A DNA stretch of 64,000 nt from an uncultured Pelagibacteraceae bacterium (GCA_902543485.1 CACBYP010000001.1:186001-250000); one strand, 5' to 3'. Positions 18,694-29,554 are shown, counted from the stretch's first letter. Numbers and translations are program-made. Notes: generated from the sequence alone by a model not told the origin.

Positions 18694-20055
18694 ATGGCTA
18701 AAGATATTTTTTTAACTAATAGTCTAGGTGGCAAGAAAGAAAAATTTACTCCCAAAAACGAAAAATCCATAGGCATGTATGTTTGTGGTCCCACCGTTTA
18801 TGATGATCCACATATTGGCAATGCTAGACCATTAGTTGTCTTTGACATTCTTTATAAAATTCTAAAAAATAAATATGGATCAGCATCTGTAAAATATATC
18901 AGAAATATAACAGACATAGATGATAAAATAATTAAAGCATCTAATGATCTAAATATTTCTATAAACGATTTAACTTCAAAAATTACTGAAAATTTTCATA
19001 CGGATTGTAACTACTTAAAATGTGAAACACCAAACAGTGAACCAAAGGCAACAGAAAATATAAAACAAATGATTGAAATGATCACAGAACTAGAGAAAAA
19101 AGGGTTTGCATATTCAAAGGATAAGCATGTTTATTTTGAAGTTAAAAAATTTAGTGATTATGGAAAACTATCTAATAAAAAGTTAGATGAATTAATAGCT
19201 GGTTCACGAGTAGAGGTTTCAAAAATAAAAAAAAATCCTGAAGATTTTGTATTATGGAAACCATCAACAGATAAAGAGCCGTCATGGGAATCTCCTTGGG
19301 GCAAAGGTAGACCAGGTTGGCACTTAGAATGTTCAGTTATGTCTAAAAGATATTTGGGTGAAGAATTTGATATTCACGGGGGTGGTAGAGACTTGATTTT
19401 TCCTCATCATGAAAACGAGATTGCGCAATCAAGATGTGCAAATGAAACAAATTCATTTGCAAATTATTGGGTCCATAATGGATTTATAACTCTTTCCAAT
19501 GAAAAAATGGCAAAATCTCAGGGGAACATAATAAAAATAAAAGATTTTAAAAATAAATATAATGGTCAAGTTTTAAGATTAGCGTTAATTAGTGCTCACT
19601 ATAGACAAGGATTAGATTGGAATGAAAAACTAATATTAGATTGTGAAAAAACCATAAATAAATGGTATTCAGCCTATTCTGATGTTCATAAAAGCACAAT
19701 ATTACCAGATGAATTATTAGATCCTTTGTATGACGATTTAAACACGCCTGGCTATATTGCTAATTTACATTCTTTATATAGTAAAGCTTCAACTGGAACG
19801 AACGAGGATAAAGCAACTTTTGTAAAAGCTTGCAATTTTATAGGTCTATTAACTGATACTTCAGAAGAGTGGCTACAAACAAAAAAAAATACAATTTCTC
19901 TTTCAGAGGATGAAATTAATTCAAAAATAGCTGAGAGAAATAAAGCAAGAGATAAAAAAAATTATCAATTAGCTGACAAAATTAGGAAAGATCTTTTAGA
20001 TAAGGGTATTTTAATTGAAGATAAAGATGGTACAACCTCGTGGAAATTAAAATGA
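18694..20055 (+). CDS. cysS: Cysteinyl-tRNA synthetase
   Basis: CGPTVYDDPHIGNAR and KMAKSQGN motifs. Confidence 0.96.
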   Translation: MAKDIFLTNSLGGKKEKFTPKNEKSIGMYVCGPTVYDDPHIGNARPLVVFDILYKILKNKYGSASVKYIRNITDIDDKIIKASNDLNISINDLTSKITENFHTDCNYLKCETPNSEPKATENIKQMIEMITELEKKGFAYSKDKHVYFEVKKFSDYGKLSNKKLDELIAGSRVEVSKIKKNPEDFVLWKPSTDKEPSWESPWGKGRPGWHLECSVMSKRYLGEEFDIHGGGRDLIFPHHENEIAQSRCANETNSFANYWVHNGFITLSNEKMAKSQGNIIKIKDFKNKYNGQVLRLALISAHYRQGLDWNEKLILDCEKTINKWYSAYSDVHKSTILPDELLDPLYDDLNTPGYIANLHSLYSKASTGTNEDKATFVKACNFIGLLTDTSEEWLQTKKNTISLSEDEINSKIAERNKARDKKNYQLADKIRKDLLDKGILIEDKDGTTSWKLK

Positions 20056-21653
20056 GTAAAGAAAAAATCTATATATTTGATACAACACTTAGAGATGGGG
20101 CACAAACACAAGGCGTTGATTTTTCATTAAATGAAAAAGAAAAAATTGCTAAATCTTTGGATAACTTAGGAGTTGATTATATCGAAGGGGGTTGGCCAGG
20201 AGCAAATCCAACAGATACAGAATTTTTTAATAAAGATCAGAACTTTAAAAATGCAAATCTTACAGCTTTTGGTATGACTAAAAAATCAGAGCATAGTGCA
20301 AAAAATGACCCAATGTTGTCATCTCTGATTAATTCAAAGAGTTCATCAGTTTGTTTATTTGGTAAAAGTTGGGATTTTCATGTTGATGTTGCCTTGGGTA
20401 TTTCAAACGATCAAAATTTAGAAAATATAAGCGAGAGTGCAAAGCATATAGTTAATTCAGGTAAAGAATTTATGTTTGATGCTGAACATTTTTTTGATGG
20501 TTATAAATCAAATCCTGAATATGCAATATCATGTTTAAAAGCTGCATATGATAATGGCGCAAGATGGATTGTTTTATGTGATACTAATGGAGGGACATTA
20601 CCTCACGAAATTTCTAAAATCGTTGAAGAGGTATCAAAACATATACCTGGTAAAAATCTTGGAATTCATGCTCACAACGATACCGAAAATGCAGTTGCTA
20701 ATAGTTTAGTAGCTGTCCAAGCAGGAGTAAGGCAGGTTCAGGGTACAATTAATGGACTAGGAGAAAGATGCGGTAATGCAAATTTAATGTCTTTAATCCC
20801 AACTTTTTTTTTAAAAAAAGATTTTTCAGACAAATATGAAATTAATATTAAACCTGAAAATATTAAAAATTTAACTCAATGTTCAAGATTATTAGATGAA
20901 ATATTGAATAGAAAACCTAACAAACATTTACCTTATGTGGGCGCTTCTGCATTTTCACACAAAGGTGGAATGCATGTATCAGCTGTACAAAAAAATCCAA
21001 AAACTTATGAACATATTAATCCTGATGAAGTAGGTAATGCTAGGAATATTGTTGTTTCTGATCAATCAGGCCAATCTAATATAATGTCTAGATTAAATGC
21101 AATTGGTATTAATATTAAAAAAGACGATCCAAAAATTAAAAAACTTCTTGATGAAGTAAAAGATAGAGAGTTCATAGGATATAGTTACGATGGTGCTGAT
21201 GCATCTTTTGAGCTTTTAGCTAGAAGATTGATGGGTGAAATACCAAGATATATTTCAATTAATGAATATGATGTTTCTGTTAAGAAAGATTCTACTGGAG
21301 AAGTAATATCATTTGCAAAAGCAAAACTTGAGGTGGATGGTCATGAAATATTATGTGAAGGCGAGGGTAACGGACCTGTTAATGCTTTAGATAATGCAAT
21401 TAGAAAAAATGTAAATAAACTTGAAAAGTACTCAGAATACTTAAAAGATCTAAAATTAGTTGATTATAAAGTTAGAATTTTAAATACAGGAACTGGAGCT
21501 GTTACTAGAGTTTCAATAGAAAGTGCAGACTCAAAACATGGTAATTGGTTTACTATAGGAGTTTCTCCAAATATTATTGATGCATCTTTTAAAGCTCTAG
21601 TTGATAGTTTAGACTACAAACTATTTAAGGATAATGCTCCTGCAAGTACTTGA
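20052..21653 (+). CDS. cimA: (R)-citramalate synthase (2-isopropylmalate synthase family)
   Basis: DTTLRDGAQTQGVDFSLNEK, IHAHNDTENAVANS, QGTINGLGERCGNAN; likely start at 20052 in ATGA overlap with cysS. Confidence 0.85.
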   Translation: MSKEKIYIFDTTLRDGAQTQGVDFSLNEKEKIAKSLDNLGVDYIEGGWPGANPTDTEFFNKDQNFKNANLTAFGMTKKSEHSAKNDPMLSSLINSKSSSVCLFGKSWDFHVDVALGISNDQNLENISESAKHIVNSGKEFMFDAEHFFDGYKSNPEYAISCLKAAYDNGARWIVLCDTNGGTLPHEISKIVEEVSKHIPGKNLGIHAHNDTENAVANSLVAVQAGVRQVQGTINGLGERCGNANLMSLIPTFFLKKDFSDKYEINIKPENIKNLTQCSRLLDEILNRKPNKHLPYVGASAFSHKGGMHVSAVQKNPKTYEHINPDEVGNARNIVVSDQSGQSNIMSRLNAIGINIKKDDPKIKKLLDEVKDREFIGYSYDGADASFELLARRLMGEIPRYISINEYDVSVKKDSTGEVISFAKAKLEVDGHEILCEGEGNGPVNALDNAIRKNVNKLEKYSEYLKDLKLVDYKVRILNTGTGAVTRVSIESADSKHGNWFTIGVSPNIIDASFKALVDSLDYKLFKDNAPAST

Positions 21654-22372
21654 TGTCATTTAAGAATATAACTTTCATTTTACATAAACCTCAATTGTCA
21701 GAAAATATAGGAGCCTGTGCTAGAGCTTTAAAAAACTTTAATTTTAATAATCTTTCAATTGTTAATCCAAAACCCTTATTTCCAAATGATAAAATTATCG
21801 CAACATCTGTAGGGGCAAAAGATATTATTAAAAAAGCAAAAGTATGTGAAAATTTAGAAACATCATTAAGTAATTTGGATATATTAGTTGCAACATCTGC
21901 AAGATTTAGAAATAAAAATATTAAACATATATCAATAACTGATCTAAATAAGATTAATTACAAAAAAAAGGTTGGTTTTCTTTTTGGATCAGAAGCATCT
22001 GGATTATCAAATAATGAAGTTAGTTATGCTGATTATACTTTACAAATTCCAAGTAATAAGAATTTTAGATCTTTAAATTTGTCTCATAGTCTAATTATAG
22101 TAGCACAAATAGTAAGTGGCATAATTTCAAATAAAAAAATTACTTTTGAAAAGTCAAAAAAAATTAAAAGTGCAAATAAGAATGATATTCAAAGAATGTT
22201 GAATTTATGCATTAATAATTTAGAAAATAAGAATTTTTTTCATCCACCTGAAAAAAAACCGATCATGATGGAAAATTTAAGAAGTATTTTCTATAAACTT
22301 AATCTTTCAGAAAAAGAAACTCGTATTTTATCGAGTGTATTTGCTGGTTTAAGTAAGGAAAAGGTTGATTGA
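21653..22372 (+). CDS. SpoU/TrmH-family RNA 2'-O-methyltransferase, TrmJ-like
   Basis: LHKPQLSENIGACARALKNF, FLFGSEASGLSN, SLNLSHSL SPOUT motifs; listed ORF begins one codon upstream at 21650. Confidence 0.85.
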   Translation: MSFKNITFILHKPQLSENIGACARALKNFNFNNLSIVNPKPLFPNDKIIATSVGAKDIIKKAKVCENLETSLSNLDILVATSARFRNKNIKHISITDLNKINYKKKVGFLFGSEASGLSNNEVSYADYTLQIPSNKNFRSLNLSHSLIIVAQIVSGIISNKKITFEKSKKIKSANKNDIQRMLNLCINNLENKNFFHPPEKKPIMMENLRSIFYKLNLSEKETRILSSVFAGLSKEKVD

Positions 22373-22396
22373 CAAAACATAACTTAGGCTTATAAG
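22369..22396 (+). promoter_or_regulatory. Candidate sigma70-type promoter for rpsD
   Basis: TTGACA (22369-22374), 16 nt, TATAAG (22391-22396); overlaps the upstream stop codon. Confidence 0.6.
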
Positions 22397-22407
22397 ACCT
22401 CATACTA

Positions 22408-23025
22408 ATGACAAAAAGATTAAACTCTAAACATAAGGTAGATCGAAGATTAAAAGTAAATTTATGGGGGAGACCCAAAAGTCCTTTTAATACAAGAGCT
22501 TATCCTCCTGGACAACATGGACAAACAAAAGCTGGAAAACCTTCAGACTATGGAATTCAACTTCAGGCAAAACAAAAATTAAAGTCTTATTATGGAAACA
22601 TGAATGAAAGACAATTTAGAAATGTATATAAAAAAGCAATTATGAAAAAAGGTGACACTGCTGAAAATTTAATTGGATTATTAGAACGAAGATTAGATGC
22701 TGTAATTTACAGATCAAAGTTATCAAACACTATTTTTTCATCAAGACAATTAATTAATCACGGTCATGTTAAAGTTAATGGAAAAAAAGTTAATATAGCA
22801 AGTTACCAGGTTAAAGAAGAAGATACTATTGAAATTAGAGATAAATCTAAACAACTTGCTTTAATTGATATTGCTCTTGCTAACAAAGAAAGAGAAGTCC
22901 CAGAATATCTACAATTAGATGAAAAGAATAAAAAAGTTAAATTTGTAAGAGTTCCATCTTTTGAAGAAGTTCCTTATCCAGTTGTTATGGAACCAAACTT
23001 AGTAATTGAATATTATTCTAGATAA
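22408..23025 (+). CDS. rpsD: 30S ribosomal protein S4
   Basis: [35 protein letters not shown]4 RNA-binding domain. Confidence 0.97.
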   Translation: MTKRLNSKHKVDRRLKVNLWGRPKSPFNTRAYPPGQHGQTKAGKPSDYGIQLQAKQKLKSYYGNMNERQFRNVYKKAIMKKGDTAENLIGLLERRLDAVIYRSKLSNTIFSSRQLINHGHVKVNGKKVNIASYQVKEEDTIEIRDKSKQLALIDIALANKEREVPEYLQLDEKNKKVKFVRVPSFEEVPYPVVMEPNLVIEYYSR

Positions 23026-23364
23026 TTAATTCTTTGCTTTAAAATTTATTCCTTTAGACTCAAAAAGTTTAGCAAGTTCTCCATTCTCATACATTTCTTT
23101 TACGATATCACATCCACCAATAAATTCGTTTTTAACATATAATTGAGGAATGGTCGGCCAATCACTAAAAACCTTTATACCTTCTCTTAACTTTTGATCT
23201 GCTAAAACATTTACACCTTTAAAATTTACTTCAAGAACTTTTAAAATATTTGATGTAGCCATTGAAAATCCACACTGGGGTGCATCAGGTGTACCTTTCA
23301 TAAAAAGACACACATCGTTATTTTCAATTTCACTTTTTATTAAATCGTTTGTTTCTTGTTCCAT
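23026..23364 (-). CDS. grxD: Monothiol glutaredoxin, Grx4 family
   Basis: FMKGTPDAPQCGFS (CGFS active site), WPTIPQLYVKNEFIGGCDI. Confidence 0.95.
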   Translation of the reverse strand: MEQETNDLIKSEIENNDVCLFMKGTPDAPQCGFSMATSNILKVLEVNFKGVNVLADQKLREGIKVFSDWPTIPQLYVKNEFIGGCDIVKEMYENGELAKLFESKGINFKAKN

Positions 23365-23595
23365 TTAAATTTCCTTTGTTTTAATTGCTAAAGCGTGAAG
23401 CTCGTTTCCCATTTTACCTTTTAAAGAATTATATACCATTTTATGTTGTTCTATTTTACTTTTACCTGAAAATTCAGATGATGTCACTGTAGCAGAGTAG
23501 TGATTTCCATCACCTGCTAAATCTTGAATTTCAACTTTTGCGTCAGGTAATCCTTCTTTAATTAAACTCTCAATTTCTTTTAAATCCATTGCCAT
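23365..23595 (-). CDS. BolA family protein
   Basis: 76 aa with BolA-like core DGNHYSATVTSSEFSGKSKIEQHKMVYNSL.. and HALAIKT. Confidence 0.9.
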   Translation of the reverse strand: MAMDLKEIESLIKEGLPDAKVEIQDLAGDGNHYSATVTSSEFSGKSKIEQHKMVYNSLKGKMGNELHALAIKTKEI

Positions 23596-25787
23596 TAGCT
23601 ATCCATATACTTCTTTAACCAATATGTATGTGCATCTGCCAATTCTTCAATAGGCAAATTGATGTCATCTTTATATACGATGGATTGTCCATATACTGTC
23701 CCTAATTCATCGAAATGTACAGAATATTTGTTTAAAATATCATTTACTTTCTTCAAACTAGCTTTAGGTATTTCAACAATATATCGAGCCTGATCTTCAC
23801 CAAAGAAATATTCATATTTATTTGTTAAACCTTTAAGTGAATTAATTTTTATTCCCCTTTTTCCTTTAATACACATTTTTGATAATGCTGTTAAAATTCC
23901 ACCTAATGATACGTCATGGCAACTCACAATAAGACTTTTTCTAGATAAATCTAATACAGTCTCACCAATGTTTTTTTCATTAAATAAATTAACAGTTGGT
24001 GGTGGACCTTTTTTTTCATTTAAAAGCTCTCTTGCAAAAATACTTTGATCTAAATGTCCATCGGTTTTACCAATTACGTAAACTAAGTTTCCATCAGTTT
24101 TAAAATCCATAGTAAGCATTTGTTGATAGTCAGAGATTAGTCCAACACCTCCAATTGTCGGTGTAGGTTTGATACCTTTATCTTTTGTTTCATTATAAAA
24201 TGATACATTTCCAGATACGACTGGAAAATCTAGATACTTACTTGCTTCTGTAATTCCTTCAACACATTCTACGAATTCACCCATATTTTTTTCTTTTTCT
24301 GGATTTCCGAAGTTTAAACAATTGGTAATAGCAATAGGTTTAGCTCCTACCGAAATAAGATTTCTATAGCTCTCACAAACTATTTGTTTTCCTCCAGTTA
24401 ATGGATGCGAGAAACAATATAATGCAGAAGAATCTACTGATGCGGCTACCGCTTTATTGGTTCCATGAACTCTCACAACACCTGAATCACCACCTGGTTT
24501 TTGAATTGTATCACCCATCACAGTATGATCATATTGATCCCATATCCATTTTTTATCTGAAATGTTTGAATTACTTAAAATCTTCTTCAAGCAATCTGAT
24601 AATTTTAGAGATTTAAATTCATCTTTATCAAATTTTAATTTTTGAGGTAATTTAGTTTTTTTCCAAGAACGATCATATATTGGAGCATTTTCTGCAAGAA
24701 GATCAATCGGTATTTCAGCAACTTTTTTATTATCAAATATTAATTCTATTTTTTTTGTATCTGTTGTTTTACCTATAACTGCAAAATCTAGGTTCCATTT
24801 ATCAAATATTTTCTTCGCGTGTTCTTCTTTTCCTTTTTCAAGAACTATAAGCATTCTCTCTTGACTTTCAGACAACATTATTTCGTATGGTGTCATTTTT
24901 TCTTCCCTACAAGGAACCTCACTAAGATTTAATTCAATTCCAAGGTTTCCTTTTGACGCCATTTCCACACTTGAAGATGTTAATCCTGCTGCCCCCATAT
25001 CTTGAATTGCAATAATTGAATTATCAGCCATTAATTCTAGGCACGCTTCAAGTAATAATTTTTCAGTAAAAGGGTCTCCCACTTGAACTGTTGGTTTTTT
25101 TTCTTCGATTTTGTCATCGAATGTTGCGGAAGCCATACTTGCACCATGAATTCCATCTCTCCCAGTTTTTGAACCTACGTATATTACTGGTTTATCTAAG
25201 CCAGCTGCTTTTGAGTAAAAAATCTTATTTTTATTTACTAAGCCAAGAGTCATTGCATTTACTAATATATTTCCATTGTAAGACTCATCAAAAGTTGTTT
25301 GGCCAGCAATAGTTGGAACTCCAATACAATTACCATATCCACCTATACCCTTAACAACTCCTCTTAATAAATTTCTTGTTTTTTTATGTTGTGGTGAACC
25401 AAAATGAATTGAATTTAAATTCGCTATTGGTCTTGCTCCCATTGTAAATACATCCCTCATAATTCCACCAACACCAGTCGCTGCTCCTTGATAAGGTTCA
25501 ATAAACGAAGGGTGATTATGGCTTTCAATTTTAAATACAATTGCATCGTCATCTCCAATATCAATGACACCCGCATTTTCTCCAGGTCCTTGAATGACCT
25601 GTTTTCCTTTGGTGTGCATTTTTTTTAAGTGTTTTCTAGAAGACTTATAGGAGCAATGTTCGTTCCACATTGCAGAAAATATTGCAAGTTCAGTTAAATT
25701 AGGTGTTCTCTTCAGAAGTTCACATATTTTAGAAAACTCTTCTTTTTTTAATCCGTGATCTATTGCAACTGCTTCTGTGACTTCCAT
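23595..25787 (-). CDS. purL: Phosphoribosylformylglycinamidine synthase subunit PurL
   Basis: MWNEHCSYKSSR, ESHNHPSFIEPYQGAATGVGGI. Confidence 0.97.
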   Translation of the reverse strand: MEVTEAVAIDHGLKKEEFSKICELLKRTPNLTELAIFSAMWNEHCSYKSSRKHLKKMHTKGKQVIQGPGENAGVIDIGDDDAIVFKIESHNHPSFIEPYQGAATGVGGIMRDVFTMGARPIANLNSIHFGSPQHKKTRNLLRGVVKGIGGYGNCIGVPTIAGQTTFDESYNGNILVNAMTLGLVNKNKIFYSKAAGLDKPVIYVGSKTGRDGIHGASMASATFDDKIEEKKPTVQVGDPFTEKLLLEACLELMADNSIIAIQDMGAAGLTSSSVEMASKGNLGIELNLSEVPCREEKMTPYEIMLSESQERMLIVLEKGKEEHAKKIFDKWNLDFAVIGKTTDTKKIELIFDNKKVAEIPIDLLAENAPIYDRSWKKTKLPQKLKFDKDEFKSLKLSDCLKKILSNSNISDKKWIWDQYDHTVMGDTIQKPGGDSGVVRVHGTNKAVAASVDSSALYCFSHPLTGGKQIVCESYRNLISVGAKPIAITNCLNFGNPEKEKNMGEFVECVEGITEASKYLDFPVVSGNVSFYNETKDKGIKPTPTIGGVGLISDYQQMLTMDFKTDGNLVYVIGKTDGHLDQSIFARELLNEKKGPPPTVNLFNEKNIGETVLDLSRKSLIVSCHDVSLGGILTALSKMCIKGKRGIKINSLKGLTNKYEYFFGEDQARYIVEIPKASLKKVNDILNKYSVHFDELGTVYGQSIVYKDDINLPIEELADAHTYWLKKYMDS

Positions 25788-26470
25788 TATTTAAAATTAT
25801 CCAAGATATTTTCGAAAAATAATGAACCATCTTCACCTGATAAATATTTGTCTATCATTCTCTCAGGATGAGGCATCATTCCCAATACATTTTTATTTTT
25901 ATTAAATATTCCAGCTATATTTTTAATTGCTCCGTTTGGATTAGTTGACTCATTTTCTACACCATCTTCTCCACAATACGTTACAGCTATTTGATTATTA
26001 TCTTCCAATGATTTTAATTCATCATCGCTACAAAAGTAATTTCCTTCATTATGGGCAATATGAAGTTCTAAAATATCTTTTTTTAAATCTTTAAAATATT
26101 TATTTTGTTTATCTTTAACTTTTATAAAAACATTGCTGCATATAAAATTAAGAAACTTGTTTTGTTGCAAAATTCCTTTTAATAAGCCAGTTTCAGTTAA
26201 GATTTGAAATCCATTACAAATACCTAATACTAAACCTCCAGAATTAGCAAAATCAATCACGGATTTTATAATTTTTGATTTAGAGGCAATGCTTCCACAT
26301 CTTAAGTAATCACCATAAGAAAAGCCTCCCGGCAATACTATTAAATCTGATTTTGGAATAGATTGATCATTGTGCCAAACCATTTGATTTTTAAAACCAA
26401 ATTTTTTTAGAGCCACATCCATGTCTCTATCACAATTTGATCCTGGAAAAATAATAACTGATGATCTCAT
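25787..26470 (-). CDS. purQ: Phosphoribosylformylglycinamidine synthase subunit PurQ
   Basis: FPGSNCDRD, GGFSYGDYLR, GICNGFQ, MMPHPER. Confidence 0.97.
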   Translation of the reverse strand: MRSSVIIFPGSNCDRDMDVALKKFGFKNQMVWHNDQSIPKSDLIVLPGGFSYGDYLRCGSIASKSKIIKSVIDFANSGGLVLGICNGFQILTETGLLKGILQQNKFLNFICSNVFIKVKDKQNKYFKDLKKDILELHIAHNEGNYFCSDDELKSLEDNNQIAVTYCGEDGVENESTNPNGAIKNIAGIFNKNKNVLGMMPHPERMIDKYLSGEDGSLFFENILDNFK

Positions 26471-26473
26471 TAC

Positions 26474-26707
26474 TTAAACTATTTTGTAATCCTCAATAAC
26501 AAGATTGGCCAATAGTTTTTTACACATATCATCTACTAAAGATTTTGCTTTTTTTTCATCTTTCTCTTTAACTTCAATTTCAAAATATTTACCTTGTCTT
26601 ACATCTTCTACATTCCCAAAGTTCATACCATTAAGGGTTTGTTGAATAGCTTTTCCTTGAGGATCTAAAACTCCATTTTTAAGAGTTACAATTACTTTAA
26701 TTTTCAT
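26474..26707 (-). CDS. purS: Phosphoribosylformylglycinamidine synthase subunit PurS
   Basis: VTLKNGVLDPQGKAIQQTL, 77 aa, between purQ and purC. Confidence 0.95.
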   Translation of the reverse strand: MKIKVIVTLKNGVLDPQGKAIQQTLNGMNFGNVEDVRQGKYFEIEVKEKDEKKAKSLVDDMCKKLLANLVIEDYKIV

Positions 26708-27492
26708 TACTTCTTTTTAATCTTTACTGCTTGTGGTTTAGTATATTTTAATGGCCTTATGTTTGATTGTTCATGAAGTATATCCAATCTTCTTGCAACT
26801 TCTTGATAAGCTTCAATTAGATTGCCAAGTCCTTTTCTAAATCTATCTTTATCTAATTTTTTATCACTATATACATCCCACAGTCTGCAGGTATCTGGAC
26901 TTATTTCATCTGCAAGCATGATCTCTTTTTTTCCATTTTTTTCATATCTTCCAAATTCTACTTTAAAATCTACAAGTTTAATCCCAACACCTCTAAACAA
27001 GCCTTGTAGAAAGTCATTAATTCTATTTAATTCTCTATTTATTAATTTTAATTCATCTTTTTCCATCCACTTAAATGCTAGTATGTGTTCTGTGCTTATT
27101 AAAGGATCTCCTAAAGCATCATCTTTTAAGCAATATTCTATTAATGGATTATCTAAGACTGTCCCATCTTCAATACCCAATCTTTTAGTTAATGATCCAG
27201 TTGCAATATTTCTTACAATAAATTCAATAGGTATAATTTCAACATGCTGAACTAGTTGTTCTCTCATATTTAAACGTTTTACTAAATGATTTTTGATTCC
27301 AACATTGTTTAATTGAGTTAATATATGTTCAGAAATTCTATTGTTTAAAATTCCTTTACCATCCATCACAGCTTTTTTTTGATTATTAAATGCGGTTGCA
27401 TCATCTTTAAAATGTTGGATAACATATTTTTTATCGTTAGTTGCAAAAATTATTTTTGCTTTACCTTCGTGTAATTTTTTTCCTTTTTTCAT
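26707..27492 (-). CDS. purC: SAICAR synthetase
   Basis: EGKAKIIFAT, FIVRNIATGSL, LADEISPDTCRLW. Confidence 0.96.
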   Translation of the reverse strand: MKKGKKLHEGKAKIIFATNDKKYVIQHFKDDATAFNNQKKAVMDGKGILNNRISEHILTQLNNVGIKNHLVKRLNMREQLVQHVEIIPIEFIVRNIATGSLTKRLGIEDGTVLDNPLIEYCLKDDALGDPLISTEHILAFKWMEKDELKLINRELNRINDFLQGLFRGVGIKLVDFKVEFGRYEKNGKKEIMLADEISPDTCRLWDVYSDKKLDKDRFRKGLGNLIEAYQEVARRLDILHEQSNIRPLKYTKPQAVKIKKK

Positions 27493-28784
27493 TATTTGAA
27501 TACTCTTTTAAATATATAATTTACATTTTTTAAGTGTTTGTCATATGTAAAGATTTTATCCAATCTTTTTTCACTTATTTTGCCAGTGATTGATTTATCA
27601 CTTTTTAAAAGTGTTAATAGGTTTGTGTTCTTTGCAAAACTAGCTTTTGCATGAGACTGAACTAATCTATACGCTTTCTCTCTAGCAATACCTGATTTAG
27701 TAAGCTCTAACATTACTTCTTGAGAAAAAACAAGACCTCTTGTTAAGCTTAAATTTTTTTTCATCGTTTTTGGATAAACAATCATTTTCTCTAAAATTCC
27801 TGACAGTCTGACTAAAGCAAAATCTAAAGTTATATTTGCATCTGGACCAATATTTCTTTCAACACTAGAATGAGATATATCCCTTTCATGCCATAAAGAA
27901 ATATTTTCTAAAGCTGGAATTACATAGCTTCTCACCATTCTTGCAAGTCCTGTAAGATTTTCACTTAATATTGGATTTTTTTTATGAGGCATAGCAGATG
28001 AGCCTTTTTGATCTTTTGAAAAGTATTCTTGTAATTCATAAACTTCTGATCTTTGTAAATGCCTTATTTCTGTTGCAACTCTTTCAATAGTTCCAGCAAT
28101 AATCCCAAGTACTGAAAAATAATGCGCATGTCTATCTCTTGGAATAATTTGAGTTGAAATTGGTTCAGCTTTTAATTTTAATTTTTTTGCAACATAAGTT
28201 TCGACTTTAGGATTTATATTTGCAAACGTTCCTACTGCTCCTGAAATTGCACATGTTGATACATTTTCTATTGCATCTTTTAATCTTAATTTATTTCTTT
28301 TAAATTCTTCATAAAATGAAGCTAATTTTAGTCCAAAAGTAATTGGTTCCGCATGAATTCCATGACTTCTTCCAATGCAAGGAGTTAATTTATACTTTTT
28401 TGCCTGTTTTTTTAAAACAGATAAAATTTTATCAATATCTTTTAATAAAATGTTTCCTGATTGAACCAATTGAACATTTAAAGTTGTATCTAAAACATCA
28501 GATGAGGTCATGCCTTGATGAAGATATCTTGCTTTAAGACCAGCTTGTTCTGTAATTGATGTTAAAAAAGCAATTACATCATGCTTAACTTTTGCTTCTA
28601 TATCATGAATTCTTTTAACTTTGATTTTACCCTTTTTTTTTACTAATGAAGCAACTCCTTTAGGAATAATTTTATATTTTTCCATTGCTTCAGCTGCAGC
28701 TATTTCTACATCTAACCAAATCTTATATTTGTTTTCTTCAGACCAAATACTGACAAGCTCTTTTCTAGAATATCTTGATATCAT
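27492..28784 (-). CDS. purB: Adenylosuccinate lyase
   Basis: GMTSSDVLDT, GSSAMPHKKNPI signature. Confidence 0.96.
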   Translation of the reverse strand: MISRYSRKELVSIWSEENKYKIWLDVEIAAAEAMEKYKIIPKGVASLVKKKGKIKVKRIHDIEAKVKHDVIAFLTSITEQAGLKARYLHQGMTSSDVLDTTLNVQLVQSGNILLKDIDKILSVLKKQAKKYKLTPCIGRSHGIHAEPITFGLKLASFYEEFKRNKLRLKDAIENVSTCAISGAVGTFANINPKVETYVAKKLKLKAEPISTQIIPRDRHAHYFSVLGIIAGTIERVATEIRHLQRSEVYELQEYFSKDQKGSSAMPHKKNPILSENLTGLARMVRSYVIPALENISLWHERDISHSSVERNIGPDANITLDFALVRLSGILEKMIVYPKTMKKNLSLTRGLVFSQEVMLELTKSGIAREKAYRLVQSHAKASFAKNTNLLTLLKSDKSITGKISEKRLDKIFTYDKHLKNVNYIFKRVFK

Positions 28785-29554
28785 TAATTATATGGGGGCC
28801 TCGTATAACCTTTAACAGATTCTGTGAAAATTTCATATGAATCTTCAGTAATACCAACAGTATGCTCAAATTGTGCTGATAATGATTTATCTTTAGTTAC
28901 TGCAGTCCACCCATCATTTAATACTTTTGTGTCATATTTTCCATAATTTATCATTGGTTCAATTGTAAAAGTCATGCCAGGCATTAGTTCTTTGCCAGTA
29001 TTTTTAGATCCATAATGAAGTATATTGGGAGGTTCATGAAATAAATTACTTATTCCGTGACCACAAAAATCTCTTACAACTGAATAACCTTTGCTTTCAA
29101 CATAAGATTGAATTTCAAATCCTATATCACCAAGTTTTTTTCCTGGTTGTAAAATTGATATTGCTTTCATTAATGATTCATAGGTTGCTTCGATTAAATT
29201 TTTTGCCTTAACTGGAACATTTCCAATTTCATACATTCTACTTGTATCTCCATAATAATTATCAACTACTGCTGTTACATCAACATTTACCGCGTCACCA
29301 TCTTCCAAAACTCTATTAGAAGGTATTCCATGACAAACTACATGATTTAAAGATGTACAAAGTGATTTTTCAAACCCTCGATAAAATAATGGAGCTGAAT
29401 AACCTCCATTATCTTTTATAAATTCGTAACCTAATTTATCAATTTTATCTGTTGATACACCTGGCTTAATATAATCTGTAAGCATGTCTAAAGTTTTAGA
29501 TGCAAGCTTTCCAGCAACTCTCATCTTTTCAAATTTTTCTTTATAATCAATCAT
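28784..29554 (-). CDS. map: Methionine aminopeptidase type I
   Basis: VNVDVTAVVDNYYGDTSRMY, GHGISNLFHEPP, TIEPMI metal ligands. Confidence 0.95.
   Translation of the reverse strand: MIDYKEKFEKMRVAGKLASKTLDMLTDYIKPGVSTDKIDKLGYEFIKDNGGYSAPLFYRGFEKSLCTSLNHVVCHGIPSNRVLEDGDAVNVDVTAVVDNYYGDTSRMYEIGNVPVKAKNLIEATYESLMKAISILQPGKKLGDIGFEIQSYVESKGYSVVRDFCGHGISNLFHEPPNILHYGSKNTGKELMPGMTFTIEPMINYGKYDTKVLNDGWTAVTKDKSLSAQFEHTVGITEDSYEIFTESVKGYTRPPYN

Noticed and set aside
26822-27250. 142-aa plus-strand ORF opposite purC
   Set aside because: Antisense to well-supported purC, Ser/Phe/Leu-rich composition from the opposite strand
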